DNA of 64,000 nucleotides from Rhizobiales bacterium YIM 77505 (GTDB lineage: Bacteria > Pseudomonadota > Alphaproteobacteria > Rhizobiales > Beijerinckiaceae). Location of the stretch: NCBI GenBank assembly GCA_000745135.1, contig JQNH01000001.1:62001-126000 (forward strand), written 5' to 3'. The notes beneath the pieces were generated by a model. It did no database searches. It saw nothing but the letters and a program-made list of their open reading frames with translations, and was not told where the DNA came from. Shown here in pieces: positions 1 to 9,730 of this stretch (position 1 is the first letter of the stretch; every line of letters begins with the position of its first letter). The translations under genes were made by a program, and so were the position numbers.

Positions 1-19
1 AGGACTGACATGCAGGGCG

Positions 20-128
20 CTTCAACGAGGCCGCGGCGGCGATGCTGCGGAAGGCCGACCAGAACGAAGCGCAGCGTCCCCGATTCGGTGTTGCGTGAAT
101 GAGGCCGCAGCGGTGATGCTGCGGAAGG
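20..128 (-). repeat. degenerate leader-distal CRISPR repeats
   Basis: The first two units (20-54 and about 94-128) depart from the consensus in the stem-loop: both carry GATGCTGCGGAAGG where the others have TTCCGCTGCGGAAGG, and the second has lost the CTTC start. The third (167-201) has a single G-to-T change in the stem. Degeneration at this end is the usual sign of the oldest, leader-distal side of an array. Confidence 0.85.
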
Positions 129-3100
129 CGAGCGGCGTTATCGAAGGGCGCCGCGGCGGCGCCACGCTTCAATGAGGCCGCAGCGTTTCCGCTGTGGAAG
201 GGACAAGGAGACCGCTCACCGCATGGAGATTTCGATCGCGCTTCAATGAGGCCGCAGCGTTTCCGCTGCGGAAGGTCGTCGCGAGGCCGATCCGATTCCC
301 GGTCTCCGGGTCGCTTCAATGAGGCCGCAGCGTCTCCGCTGCGGAAGGGGACGAGCGATATAACAGCCGTCGGGAAGGCTATTGGACCTTCAATGAGGCC
401 GCAGCGTCTCCGCTGCGGAAGGGGAGGCTGACAAGCGCTCGCGCCGCGAGGCAGCCCATGGCCCTTCAATGAGGCCGCAGCGTCTCCGCTGCGGAAGGGA
501 TCGGGGAGCCCCGGAATGGTCAGCTGCGGATCGATCCTTCAATGAGGCCGCAGCGTCTCCGCTGCGGAAGGTCAGATAGCCTGGATGTAGAAGTCGTCGG
601 TGACATTGCTTCAATGAGGCCGCAGCGTCTCCGCTGCGGAAGGGTCAGTCCAACCACTTCATGGATGATGGTGACGAAGTCCTCGCTTCAATGAGGCCGC
701 AGCGTCTCCGCTGCGGAAGGCTGTCGGACCATCTGGTGGTTGAGCGGCAAGCCGGAGGTGCTTCAATGAGGCCGCAGCGTTTCCGCTGCGGAAGGGGAGG
801 GGAGACGCTTTGAGTTCCGTGCGGGATGGTCAGGACTTCAATGAGGCCGCAGCGTTTCCGCTGCGGAAGGCTTGGCTCCAAGATCCTTCAGGCGCGCGTC
901 GAAGACGCACTTCAATGAGGCCGCAGCGTTTCCGCTGCGGAAGGCTCGACATCGACATCATCCTTACGAATGGCCGTGTAGGTACTTCAATGAGGCCGCA
1001 GCGTTTCCGCTGCGGAAGGCCGACGCGTCCGGGACGGAGCGGCTGGCGGGTGGCCTACTTCAATGAGGCCGCAGCGTTTCCGCTGCGGAAGGCACGATCG
1101 AGGGCGTCTACCTTCCTGAAGAAGCCGACTTCAATGAGGCCGCAGCGTTTCCGCTGCGGAAGGCGCGCCGCCGTCGGGGAGCAACAGGCTGTTCGCGGAC
1201 TTCAATGAGGCCGCAGCGTTTCCGCTGCGGAAGTTGAACTTCACGAAGTTCGTACGGTTGCGCGCGCCACTTCAATGAGGCCGCAGCGTTTCCGCTGCGG
1301 AAGGCCAGTCTCATCGCGGCTCTCTGGTACGGACCCGCGTCACTTCAATGAGGCCGCAGCGTTTCCGCTGCGGAAGGTTCAAGATGCCGAAGGCCGGGCT
1401 CCCGCTTGGCGGCGACACTTCAATGAGGCCGCAGCGTTTCCGCTGCGGAAGGCCATCGAGGTCGCGTCAACCAAGGAAAACCCGGCGACTTCAATGAGGC
1501 CGCAGCGTTTCCGCTGCGGAAGGAATCAGCTAGTTAGCGCCGCCACTCCGCAAACGAGACTTCAATGAGGCCGCAGCGTTTCCGCTGCGGAAGGCTGAAA
1601 CGTCTGAAAATGGCGAGGATGGGTCCTCCCCTACTTCAATGAGGCCGCAGCGTTTCCGCTGCGGAAGGCCAAACCCGGTCATGGCCGATCTGCCGCCCCT
1701 CGCACGGCCGGCTGCGCCCGTCAACTTCAATGAGGCCGCAGCGTTTCCGCTGCGGAAGGCCCTCCTTCGCAGCAGAGGCCGCACGAACTCCTCTTGACTT
1801 CAATGAGGCCGCAGCGTTTCCGCTGCGGAAGGCCGTCGGCGCGCGCGAGAACGCGAGCGCAGACGAGCCACTTCAATGAGGCCGCAGCGTTTCCGCTGCG
1901 GAAGGGAGCTCGACGACGCCGGCGAGATCTCCGATGCCGAGCGACTTCAATGAGGCCGCAGCGTTTCCGCTGCGGAAGGCCCCCGAGGCGCGCTCCGAGG
2001 CCGAACGCGCCCTCAACACTTCAATGAGGCCGCAGCGTTTCCGCTGCGGAAGGCTTATAGTCGTCGGCGACGCCGCGGAGCGCTTCGCTGCCACTTCAAT
2101 GAGGCCGCAGCGTTTCCGCTGCGGAAGCGATCTACAGGCGCGACGCCAACGGTCGCATTCACTTCAATGAGGCCGCAGCGTTTCCGCTGCGGAAGGGGGT
2201 GCGCGAGATCCTCGAACCGTCAGAGATTCAGGACTTCAATGAGGCCGCAGCGTTTCCGCTGCGGAAGGACCGACGCCCAACTGCAGATGAAGATCAACGA
2301 GGCGACTTCAATGAGGCCGCAGCGTTTCCGCTGCGGAAGGCATTTGGCGCCGCGCGGCTAACTCCCCGAGGCTTCCATGACTTCAATGAGGCCGCAGCGT
2401 TTCCGCTGCGGAAGGGTGGCGCACGGCGACGCTCTACGACATGGCAGCAGCTACTTCAATGAGGCCGCAGCGTTTCCGCTGCGGAAGGGGCGCGAATGAC
2501 CACGCCCTACGACAACACCTCTGACACTTCAATGAGGCCGCAGCGTTTCCGCTGCGGAAGGGCTCCCCGTCTCGCAATAGACGGGCTCGGCTTCGGACTT
2601 CAATGAGGCCGCAGCGTTTCCGCTGCGGAAGGAGGTGACGCCGCGTTGGCGAGCATCATTCTTATCGATACTTCAATGAGGCCGCAGCGTTTCCGCTGCG
2701 GAAGGGGAAGTCGGCGTAAGGCTGCGCCGCGGGCGCGGAGGGACTTCAATGAGGCCGCAGCGTTTCCGCTGCGGAAGGCGTGGGGGCAAGACCTGCTTGC
2801 TCTCGCGTCGTGGGATGACTTCAATGAGGCCGCAGCGTTTCCGCTGCGGAAGGGCCGCTTTGCCTCGCAATTCGCCAGCTTTCCACGCCTCACTTCAATG
2901 AGGCCGCAGCGTTTCCGCTGCGGAAGGCGACCCACAATTCAGAACTAGTGAAGCAGATCGCCGTACTTCAATGAGGCCGCAGCGTTTCCGCTGCGGAAGG
3001 GTTCAATCATAGTTTGGTCTATGAGTGATGACAACACTTCAATGAGGCCGCAGCGTTTCCGCTGCGGAAGGCCGGTCGCGGTCGCTTTCTACGAGGGAGA

Positions 3101-6100
3101 GCGTCTCTGATGACTTCAATGAGGCCGCAGCGTTTCCGCTGCGGAAGGGTGGCGCTGTGCAAGTGGGTGGAGGATCTCCAAGCATACTTCAATGAGGCCG
3201 CAGCGTTTCCGCTGCGGAAGGAGGTCGGGCAACCCAAAATCATTGACCTCGACGATAGCGACTTCAATGAGGCCGCAGCGTTTCCGCTGCGGAAGCCGAA
3301 GGCCGTGTCCCGGCCCATGTCCGAAGGCCCTGAGATACTTCAATGAGGCCGCAGCGTTTCCGCTGCGGAAGGCGCGAGCCCCTCCGAAAACTTCGGTTAC
3401 TTCGAGGCGGACATACTTCAATGAGGCCGCAGCGTTTCCGCTGCGGAAGGCTTGCTCGGTATTCCAGAAAGCCCGCCCGTCATTGCGGTGACTTCAATGA
3501 GGCCGCAGCGTTTCCGCTGCGGAAGGCTCAGGCAGGGATGAGGCTCCGGAAGGACGCGAGGCCGACGACTTCAATGAGGCCGCAGCGTTTCCGCTGCGGA
3601 AGGCTTAGGACGCAAGTGCCGGGCCGAGTTTGCGGACGTGTTGACTTCAATGAGGCCGCAGCGTTTCCGCTGCGGAAGGCAGGGAGACGCCAAAAGCCTC
3701 CGCCGCCTCGCGTCCCTACTTCAATGAGGCCGCAGCGTTTCCGCTGCGGAAGGCAGCCAGGGCAAGCTCACGGTCCCGACCTATATGGGACTTCAATGAG
3801 GCCGCAGCGTTTCCGCTGCGGAAGGGACGCCAAGACGACGGGCAGGCGGCGCAAGTCCCTACTTCAATGAGGCCGCAGCGTTTCCGCTGCGGAAGGCCAC
3901 ATGCGCCGGGCGCGTGCGCTCGGAGGAGCAGGAGCACTTCAATGAGGCCGCAGCGTTTCCGCTGCGGAAGGCGCGCCAGCCGTTATACCTCGGTAAGCGA
4001 CAGCCCGACTTCAATGAGGCCGCAGCGTTTCCGCTGCGGAAGGCAAGACAAGCCGAACCCGCTCGCGTAGTCATCGACACTTACTTCAATGAGGCCGCAG
4101 CGTTTCCGCTGCGGAAGGATAGCGCGGACGGCGTAAGAGACATCAGAACATCCTACTTCAATGAGGCCGCAGCGTTTCCGCTGCGGAAGGCTCGTGTCCG
4201 CGGAACACGTTGAGGAGGGCGCGTCTCTTACTTCAATGAGGCCGCAGCGTTTCCGCTGCGGAAGGAAGATCTGGCTCTTCGAGCTTTTGTCTTGCCGCCC
4301 TAACTTCAATGAGGCCGCAGCGTTTCCGCTGCGGAAGGGAAGCCGACATGCCGGAAGACGGCCGTCTTCCGGATGACTTCAATGAGGCCGCAGCGTTTCC
4401 GCTGCGGAAGGCTGAGCGGCGCAGCCAAGCTGGAACGCCTTTCTCTTACTTCAATGAGGCCGCAGCGTTTCCGCTGCGGAAGGTAGTCGAAGCGTCTCGC
4501 GCTGCGGGTGCGGAGCTTGCACTTCAATGAGGCCGCAGCGTTTCCGCTGCGGAAGGGGGGGTGTGGTTCAACCGGTGGCGACCGGCCAACGCCACTTCAA
4601 TGAGGCCGCAGCGTTTCCGCTGCGGAAGGCACGCTTGCGATGGCGATGACCGGAGCGCGGGTTAGGACTTCAATGAGGCCGCAGCGTTTCCGCTGCGGAA
4701 GGTTTCCCTCGCCCTCAAGTAGCCATTCCCATCGGACGCGACTTCAATGAGGCCGCAGCGTTTCCGCTGCGGAAGGCAGCGAAACGGGCCGGTGTTCAGT
4801 TCAACCTCTTCGCCACTTCAATGAGGCCGCAGCGTTTCCGCTGCGGAAGGTTCGGATCCCTGATCTTGCGATTGAAGTTCTCGATGAAGTCACTTCAATG
4901 AGGCCGCAGCGTTTCCGCTGCGGAAGGAGGCCGAATACGAGCGCATTATCGCAGAGGTCAGAAGACTTCAATGAGGCCGCAGCGTTTCCGCTGCGGAAGG
5001 CGAATGCTTCCCGCCCCATGCGCTCCGCCATGATCAGACTTCAATGAGGCCGCAGCGTTTCCGCTGCGGAAGGGCGCGCGGCGGGATTGTTCCCCCGCTC
5101 GCCAACATCGTCACTTCAATGAGGCCGCAGCGTTTCCGCTGCGGAAGGCTTTCACCATGAAGGCCGCCGACCGGAGGGAGCTCAACTTCAATGAGGCCGC
5201 AGCGTTTCCGCTGCGGAAGGCTTTGATGTTTGCGTTGCCCAATCCACAGGTCTCGGTGACTTCAATGAGGCCGCAGCGTTTCCGCTGCGGAAGGGACTTC
5301 GCCGTTCCGGCGCTGCGCATCGCCGCCGACAAGCTACTTCAATGAGGCCGCAGCGTTTCCGCTGCGGAAGGCCTCGATGTCGGCAGTCCGAATGTGATGA
5401 AAGCAAACCACTTCAATGAGGCCGCAGCGTTTCCGCTGCGGAAGGGCGTCATGCGACAACGAAAAAGAGCGCAAAGAGGCAACTTCAATGAGGCCGCAGC
5501 GTTTCCGCTGCGGAAGGGGCACGATCACGGCAGCTCATGAGTTCCATGTCGGGTCGGAACTTCAATGAGGCCGCAGCGTTTCCGCTGCGGAAGGCACTTC
5601 GAGCGGTTCCTTTCGTGACCCATGATTTGCTTACTTCAATGAGGCCGCAGCGTTTCCGCTGCGGAAGGCGAACGAATGCCGTTCCAGACCCGGCCGATAT
5701 CAAGCCACTTCAATGAGGCCGCAGCGTTTCCGCTGCGGAAGGCCGCTCTCCCGCGGTGAGCGTCTGCGCCGCGTCGACCCACTTCAATGAGGCCGCAGCG
5801 TTTCCGCTGCGGAAGGCAGCCGCGGAAATTGCCCCACAGATCACGCCGCTGATCACTTCAATGAGGCCGCAGCGTTTCCGCTGCGGAAGGAGTTCGACAA
5901 CGTCACCCACTACGTCGCCAACCGCACACTTCAATGAGGCCGCAGCGTTTCCGCTGCGGAAGGCCGATGGTCGCGAGCCATCCGCTGTACCAGTAGTTAC
6001 TTCAATGAGGCCGCAGCGTTTCCGCTGCGGAAGGGATCTCGACCCGAAGCGATTCAAGAGGCTCAGCCATTGACTTCAATGAGGCCGCAGCGTTTCCGCT

Positions 6101-6184
6101 GCGGAAGGCGTAGTCGAGCGCCGGCCCTGGTAGGCGTCGGTCTTCTTGACTTCAATGAGGCCGCAGCGTTTCCGCTGCGGAAGG
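20..6184 (-). CRISPR. CRISPR array, 84 repeat units and 83 spacers
   Basis: I counted 84 repeat units from 20-54 to 6150-6184, about 74 nt apart, with spacers of about 37-41 nt that all look different. On the plus strand the core is 35 nt: it starts CTTCAATGAGG, then carries an 8-bp perfect stem (CCGCAGCG and CGCTGCGG) around a TTTC loop, and ends GAAGG. From the twelfth unit onward an A always precedes it, giving 36 nt. Read on the minus strand the repeat ends ATTGAAGT, close to the common ATTGAAAC-like 3' end. The degenerate units are at the left and cas2 is at the right, so the leader is on the right and transcription should run right to left. Single-base end variants occur at 1234, 2128 and 3296. 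The array may continue left of the window. Confidence 0.98.
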
Positions 6185-6557
6185 GGCCTGCCGCTAACCC
6201 TTTGGAAGAGGCCGGCTTTGGCGGGTGGTTGCGAGCGCTCGCGCCGAACGCTCCGCCCAGGCTTATGGCCATCCTCTTCACCTTGCTCACGATGTCAAAC
6301 AGCGCCTTGAGAATCAAGGACCTTTCGCCCGCGCGAGCGCTGCCGGCCTTTGGCGCGCCACCGCAGCGCTCGCAGGGCAGCGGCGAATCCAACCCCGCGG
6401 CATCCCATCATACCATCGCCACGGCGCGCTTCACCGCCCGGCCGGGCCGAAGACTGTGAACAAGCGCAACGCCGCCTGGGATCAGATCACCACCGCAGCG
6501 CGCGTCATCGCCTCAAGCGCCACCGTCGCGGTGATCCCGCAGGCCGCCAACGCCACA
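6185..6557 (-). promoter_or_regulatory. CRISPR leader region
   Basis: This 373-nt stretch lies between the last intact repeat and the stop codon of cas2 and has no convincing gene. Its position next to the uniform end of the array and downstream of cas2 on the same strand marks it as the leader. On the minus strand there is a TTGACA hexamer (plus-strand 6293-6298) that could be a -35 box for the pre-crRNA promoter; I could not find a good -10 at standard spacing. The cas2-proximal half contains two further copies of the cas2 3' end, listed separately. Confidence 0.75.
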
Positions 6558-6594
6558 TCAGATCACCACCGCGGCGCGCTTCATCGCCTCGAAG
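6407..6594 (-). repeat. cas2 3' end present in three copies at 74-76 nt spacing
   Basis: The segment holding the last codons and stop of cas2 (6557-6594) recurs at 6481-6517 with two substitutions and one missing base, and more loosely at about 6407-6440. Read on the minus strand the three copies encode EAMKRAAVVI-stop, EAMTRAAVVI-stop and RAVKRAVAMV-stop, with stop codons at 6558-6560, 6482-6484 and 6408-6410. The intervening stretches of roughly 38-40 nt are not alike. The 74-76 nt period equals that of the neighbouring array, although the sequence is unrelated to the CRISPR repeat. Confidence 0.7.
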
Positions 6595-6851
6595 CTCTTG
6601 CCGAGGCTCTCGACGCGCGGGTCCACGGCGTCGGCAGGCCCAAGATCGAGGATCAGCACATGATCTTCCGTGCCGTGGATCGTCTCTTCCAGCCGCCGCG
6701 CCATCTCGGCCCGGCGCCGCGCGGTGAGCCGGCACTGGAACACGGAGAGCTGCAGCCAGCGGCCATAGCCATGCATCAGCTTGAACACTCGCCGCCAGCG
6801 GCGCTCATGGGCGATGTCGTAGGCGACGATATAGAGCCGCTCGTCCGCCAT
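6558..6851 (-). CDS. cas2: CRISPR-associated endoribonuclease Cas2
   Basis: This 97-residue protein has the normal length of Cas2, the dimer that bridges two Cas1 dimers in the spacer-integration complex. It opens with the family's first beta strand, LYIVAYDIAHERR, whose Asp12 is the conserved acidic residue, followed by the RRVFKLMHGYGRWLQLSVFQ helix-strand region typical of Cas2. It lies 12 nt downstream of cas4-cas1 on the same strand, so the two are probably co-transcribed. The array leader follows directly. The end of the gene is repeated downstream in the leader (see the repeat entry). Confidence 0.96.
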   Translation of the reverse strand: MADERLYIVAYDIAHERRWRRVFKLMHGYGRWLQLSVFQCRLTARRRAEMARRLEETIHGTEDHVLILDLGPADAVDPRVESLGKSFEAMKRAAVVI

Positions 6852-6863
6852 CAGCGCGCTCCG

Positions 6864-8603
6864 TCACCGCACGAGGTAATGGGGATAGTCGTCGATCTCG
6901 CCCGCCAGGTGCCGCGCCAGCAGCCTGGCCTGCACCTCGAGCAGGCGGCGCATGGAGACGCGATAGCCGAACAGCGGGTGCGTGGTCTCCTGGTCGAGGC
7001 GGCGCTCATAGGCCGCCATGAAGGCGCGCCGGGCATGGGGCTTCAGGTTCACGGCAGGCCCGGCCGAGATGAAGCCGTCGGCCTTCACCTCGCCGTTGTT
7101 GATCACCTGGAGGACGGTGGAATCGGCGAGGATCGGCCGGAACGGCTCCATCATGTCGAGGGCGAGCGCCGGGCGGCCGAAGCGCGGGCGATGGTAGAAG
7201 CCGAGGTAGGGATCGAAGCCGACGGCGGAGAGGACGCTGAGCCACGTGCGGGTGAGCAGGGCGTAGCCGAGCGAGAGCAGGGCGTTGACCGGGTCCGCCG
7301 GCGGGCGGCGCGTGCGCTTCTCGAAGGCGAAGGCGGGGAAGCTCCGCGCCGCCTCGCCCAGCATGGTCGGGAACAGGCGGAAGTAGCGGGACGCGGCCTC
7401 GCCCTCGAGGCCGAGGAGCTCGGCCTCGCTGGCGGCGTGCAGCGCCCGGTCGGCGAGGCGCGACAGCGCCTCGAGCGCCGCCTCGCGCTCCGCCTCCTCG
7501 CCCGCCTTGGCGTTGCGGCGCAGGAACACGCGGGCGTTGCGGATCTTCGCGGCCACGAGGCTGCGGGCGAAGACGAGCCGGCGGCGCTCGTCGAAGGCGG
7601 CCCGGTATTGGTCGATGCGGATGGCCACGTTGCGGTGGCCGGTCGCGACCGTGTGGCCGAGCACCCAGCCGCCGGACGAGGCCCAGGTCACCGGCACCTC
7701 CTCGCGCAGGAGCGCGCCGAGCGCCGGGGTGGTGAGCGCCACGGGGCCATGCAGCACGAGCTCCGAGACATCGCCCAGCGGCACCTCGGTCTTGCCCTCC
7801 TCGGTCTCGATGACGAGCGTCTCGCCTGATTTGGCGACGCGGGCGCCGGGCGTCTGCACGTAGAGGGGCAGCGCCGTATCGGCGCCGGGATTGAGCGGGC
7901 GGGGGGCGAGGCCGCGGCGGAAGAAGGCGACCTCGTCCGGCAGACAGATGCCGGCGAGCGAGCATTTGGTGCATTTGGGGCTGTCGACGAGCGGCGGCGG
8001 CAGGCGGCCGGCGGCGGCGGTGAGCCGAAGCTCGGCGATGGCGGCGCGGGTCTTGGCTTCCAGCGCGTCGTCAAGGGCGATGCGCACGCGCTCGCGCGAG
8101 CCCGCATACCAGATCGCCCCCTCGCTCACCTTGTAGCCCGCTTCGCGCAGGATGAGGGCCTGGACGCAGACCTGCACGCGCTCGGGCTCATAGGCGCCGG
8201 CGGCCACATGCGGGCGCTTGCCCTTCTTGGTGTCCACGGGCGTGACAGTGCCGTCCTCGCCTTCGACGAGGTCCATCTTGGCGATGACGCCGAGGCTCTC
8301 CGAGGCGAGCGTCACCGAGCGGGCGGCGAAATCCGGCCTTTCCTCCGCCTCGGCGGGCGCGGGGAGCTTGCCGCCGCCCGCATCGACGCGCACATGGGCG
8401 CGCCGCCCCTCCTCCGTGTCGCCCGACTCCGCCCATTCCCCGTCGACCCATTCGAGGAAGGCGAGGCGCGGGCAATAGACATACTCGTTGACCATCCGCG
8501 CCGGCACCAGCGGCGTCTCGGCGCTCGCCGGCGGCGCGGGGAGTTCGAGGGTGAGCTGAGCGGACGCGGAGGATGCGGGCAGAAGGCCGGAGGGCGAGGA
8601 CAT
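6864..8603 (-). CDS. cas4-cas1: Cas4-Cas1 fusion protein (spacer acquisition)
   Basis: A 579-residue fusion of the PAM-selecting, prespacer-trimming nuclease Cas4 and the integrase Cas1. The Cas4 part (about 36-225) shows the iron-sulfur cysteines C44, C211, C214 and C220 (YCPR and CTKCSLAGIC) and the RecB-type nuclease residues D111 and D124 with K126/K127 in PVDTKKGK. The Cas1 part (about 240-579) shows E400 in LEGEAA, H471 in FYHRPRFG, and D483/E486 in LDMMEPFRP, the metal-binding set. Such fusions are characteristic of type I-G (formerly I-U) and type V-B loci. Neither Cas3, Cas8, Cas7 and Cas5/6 nor Cas12b is seen upstream or elsewhere in the window. No clear ribosome binding site precedes the chosen ATG. 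Confidence 0.96.
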   Translation of the reverse strand: MSSPSGLLPASSASAQLTLELPAPPASAETPLVPARMVNEYVYCPRLAFLEWVDGEWAESGDTEEGRRAHVRVDAGGGKLPAPAEAEERPDFAARSVTLASESLGVIAKMDLVEGEDGTVTPVDTKKGKRPHVAAGAYEPERVQVCVQALILREAGYKVSEGAIWYAGSRERVRIALDDALEAKTRAAIAELRLTAAAGRLPPPLVDSPKCTKCSLAGICLPDEVAFFRRGLAPRPLNPGADTALPLYVQTPGARVAKSGETLVIETEEGKTEVPLGDVSELVLHGPVALTTPALGALLREEVPVTWASSGGWVLGHTVATGHRNVAIRIDQYRAAFDERRRLVFARSLVAAKIRNARVFLRRNAKAGEEAEREAALEALSRLADRALHAASEAELLGLEGEAASRYFRLFPTMLGEAARSFPAFAFEKRTRRPPADPVNALLSLGYALLTRTWLSVLSAVGFDPYLGFYHRPRFGRPALALDMMEPFRPILADSTVLQVINNGEVKADGFISAGPAVNLKPHARRAFMAAYERRLDQETTHPLFGYRVSMRRLLEVQARLLARHLAGEIDDYPHYLVR

Positions 8604-9009
8604 ACGCTACAAGTCCCGCTGGCAGGCCGCATCCGAGCCCCATCAAAGCGGGAAAACGGGGCGGCGTCGAGGGGGAAGAGGGAGCGTTCCGCAATGCGGG
8701 TTAACGCCGCGGGGCCCGCGCTGGTCTGGCGCTGCCGCCCGTTCACCTCTCCTGCAAGGAGATCTTTGCCCCCGAGAGCGGGAGCCGTGCTGTGAAAGGC
8801 TGTGGGGGTGAGACTGCGGATCCAGATCAATCATCTGCGCGAGGCGCGGCGCATTCTGGTGGGCAAGTTCATGAACTTCGCCTCGGCGCGGGTTCTTGTC
8901 CCGGACGCGCCGGCGCCTTGATCGGCGGCGGCTGCCACGATGCCGCTTGACCTTGCCACGATGGCAAGGTGCATGACTCCGCTCAGTACCGCCGAGGGGG
9001 AGCTTGCTC
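8604..9009. other. intergenic region between cas4-cas1 and copZ
   Basis: About 400 nt separate the divergent cas4-cas1 and copZ genes. The right end holds a CueR-type operator-promoter. A GTG-initiated reading frame of 37 codons at 8808-8921 is open on the plus strand, but it has no recognisable product and no clear ribosome binding site; I do not call it a gene. This is where effector genes of a type I-G or V-B locus could have been expected upstream of cas4-cas1; no trace of them is visible. Confidence 0.6.
8947..8978 (+). promoter_or_regulatory. CueR-type operator and promoter for copZ
   Basis: A TTGACC -35 box (8947-8952) overlaps a perfect dyad, ACCTTGCC and GGCAAGGT with 5 nt between (8950-8970). 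This is the arrangement of MerR-family promoters, where the long spacer of about 19 bp makes transcription dependent on DNA distortion by the bound activator. The arms match the copper-responsive CueR operator type (ACCTT...AAGGT). A weak -10 (CATGAC or ATGACT) follows. The nearby cueR gene supports the assignment. Confidence 0.85.
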
Positions 9010-9270
9010 ATGTGTGGATGCAACACGGGTCCGTCCCGAGCCGCCGCGGAGGACGGCCGCGATGTCCTCCAGCTGCGGGTCGAGGACATGACCTGCGGGC
9101 ACTGCGCTGCGGCGATCACCAGGGCCGTCGAGGCCGGGATCCCGGGGGCTGTCGTCGAAGCCGATCCGGCGTCGAAGATGGTCCGGGTGCGCGGAACGAG
9201 GGACCTCGCCGCCGTGCGGGTGCTGATCGCGGGCGCCGGCTATACGCCGAGCGAGACGGCCCTCGCCTGA
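9010..9270 (+). CDS. copZ: CopZ-like copper chaperone (heavy-metal-associated domain)
   Basis: An 86-residue single HMA-domain protein with the copper(I)-binding motif MTCGHC (C29, C32) and an additional CGC at its very N-terminus (C2, C4). Such chaperones carry copper in the cytoplasm and hand it to the metal-binding domains of the CopA ATPase. The ATG at 9010 is chosen because GAGGGGGAG lies 7 nt upstream; a TTG two codons earlier is possible. It is the first gene after the CueR-type operator and is followed after 74 nt by the DUF305 gene, probably in the same transcript. Confidence 0.9.
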   Translation: MCGCNTGPSRAAAEDGRDVLQLRVEDMTCGHCAAAITRAVEAGIPGAVVEADPASKMVRVRGTRDLAAVRVLIAGAGYTPSETALA

Positions 9271-9344
9271 ACGAGGCGATTGGCCGGACCTCGCCGGACG
9301 CACCTCTTCGCCTTCCGAAATGCCGCCTTGATCAGGAGCCCAGG

Positions 9345-9728
9345 ATGAAACCCTCCGCCCTTGCCGCAGTCCTGTTGCTGGTGCTTGCAGGCCCGGCCGT
9401 CGCGCAGTCCCCCCATCCGCATGGCCACTCAGCGGGTGCGCAAACAGCGCCCCCGATGGCCGGCGGCGCGTCGGATGCGACCAAAGCCTACATGGCCGCG
9501 ATGGACAAGATGCATGGCCCGATGATGCAGGGGCTGCAGGAGCCGGATCCCGATGTCGCCTTCGTCAAGGGCATGATCCCGCACCACCAGAGCGCCATCG
9601 ACATGGCCCGCATCGTCCTCCAACACGGCAAGGACGAGACCGTGAAGAGGTGGGCGAACGACGTCATCCGCGAGCAGCAGCGGGAGATCACCGAGATGCA
9701 GGAGTGGCTCAAGCGGCGCGGGCGGTGA
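9345..9728 (+). CDS. DUF305 (CopM-like) exported protein
   Basis: A 127-residue protein with a signal peptide (about residues 1-20, cleavage near AVAQ) followed by a His-rich stretch (SPHPHGHS). The DUF305 signature is present: GMIPHHQSAIDMA with H80 and H81, and a Met-rich helix before it (M50, M53, M56, M60, M61). Members of the family, such as CopM, bind copper in the periplasm. Location downstream of a CueR-type promoter and copZ supports a role in periplasmic copper handling. Start ATG is preceded by AGGAG at about 8 nt. The protein itself has not been tied to a mechanism here. Confidence 0.88.
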   Translation: MKPSALAAVLLLVLAGPAVAQSPHPHGHSAGAQTAPPMAGGASDATKAYMAAMDKMHGPMMQGLQEPDPDVAFVKGMIPHHQSAIDMARIVLQHGKDETVKRWANDVIREQQREITEMQEWLKRRGR

Positions 9729-9730
9729 CC

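Noticed and set aside
1235-1269. Spacer with GAACTTC and GAAGTTC inverted arms
   Set aside because: A 7-bp inverted repeat is not remarkable in a set of 83 spacers, unlike the 22-nt palindrome at 4351-4372.
4851-4892. Spacer containing ATTGAAGT, the 3' end of the minus-strand repeat
   Set aside because: Only eight bases match and the rest of the spacer is unrelated to the repeat, so chance is sufficient.
1-6185. Dozens of reading frames with recurring peptides such as FNEAAAFPLRK, MRPQRFRCGR and LPQRKRCGLIEV
   Set aside because: They are translations of the CRISPR repeat in different frames, kept open by the GC-rich repeat and spacers. None has its own ribosome binding site or a stable product.
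6186-6392. Small minus-strand frame in the leader with a CERC motif
   Set aside because: It has only a TTG start, no ribosome binding site, and runs on into the first repeat. It is more simply explained as leader DNA.
8808-8921. 37-codon GTG-started frame between cas4-cas1 and copZ
   Set aside because: No recognisable product, no clear ribosome binding site and a length that occurs by chance in GC-rich DNA. It could be a gene remnant, but nothing shows of what.
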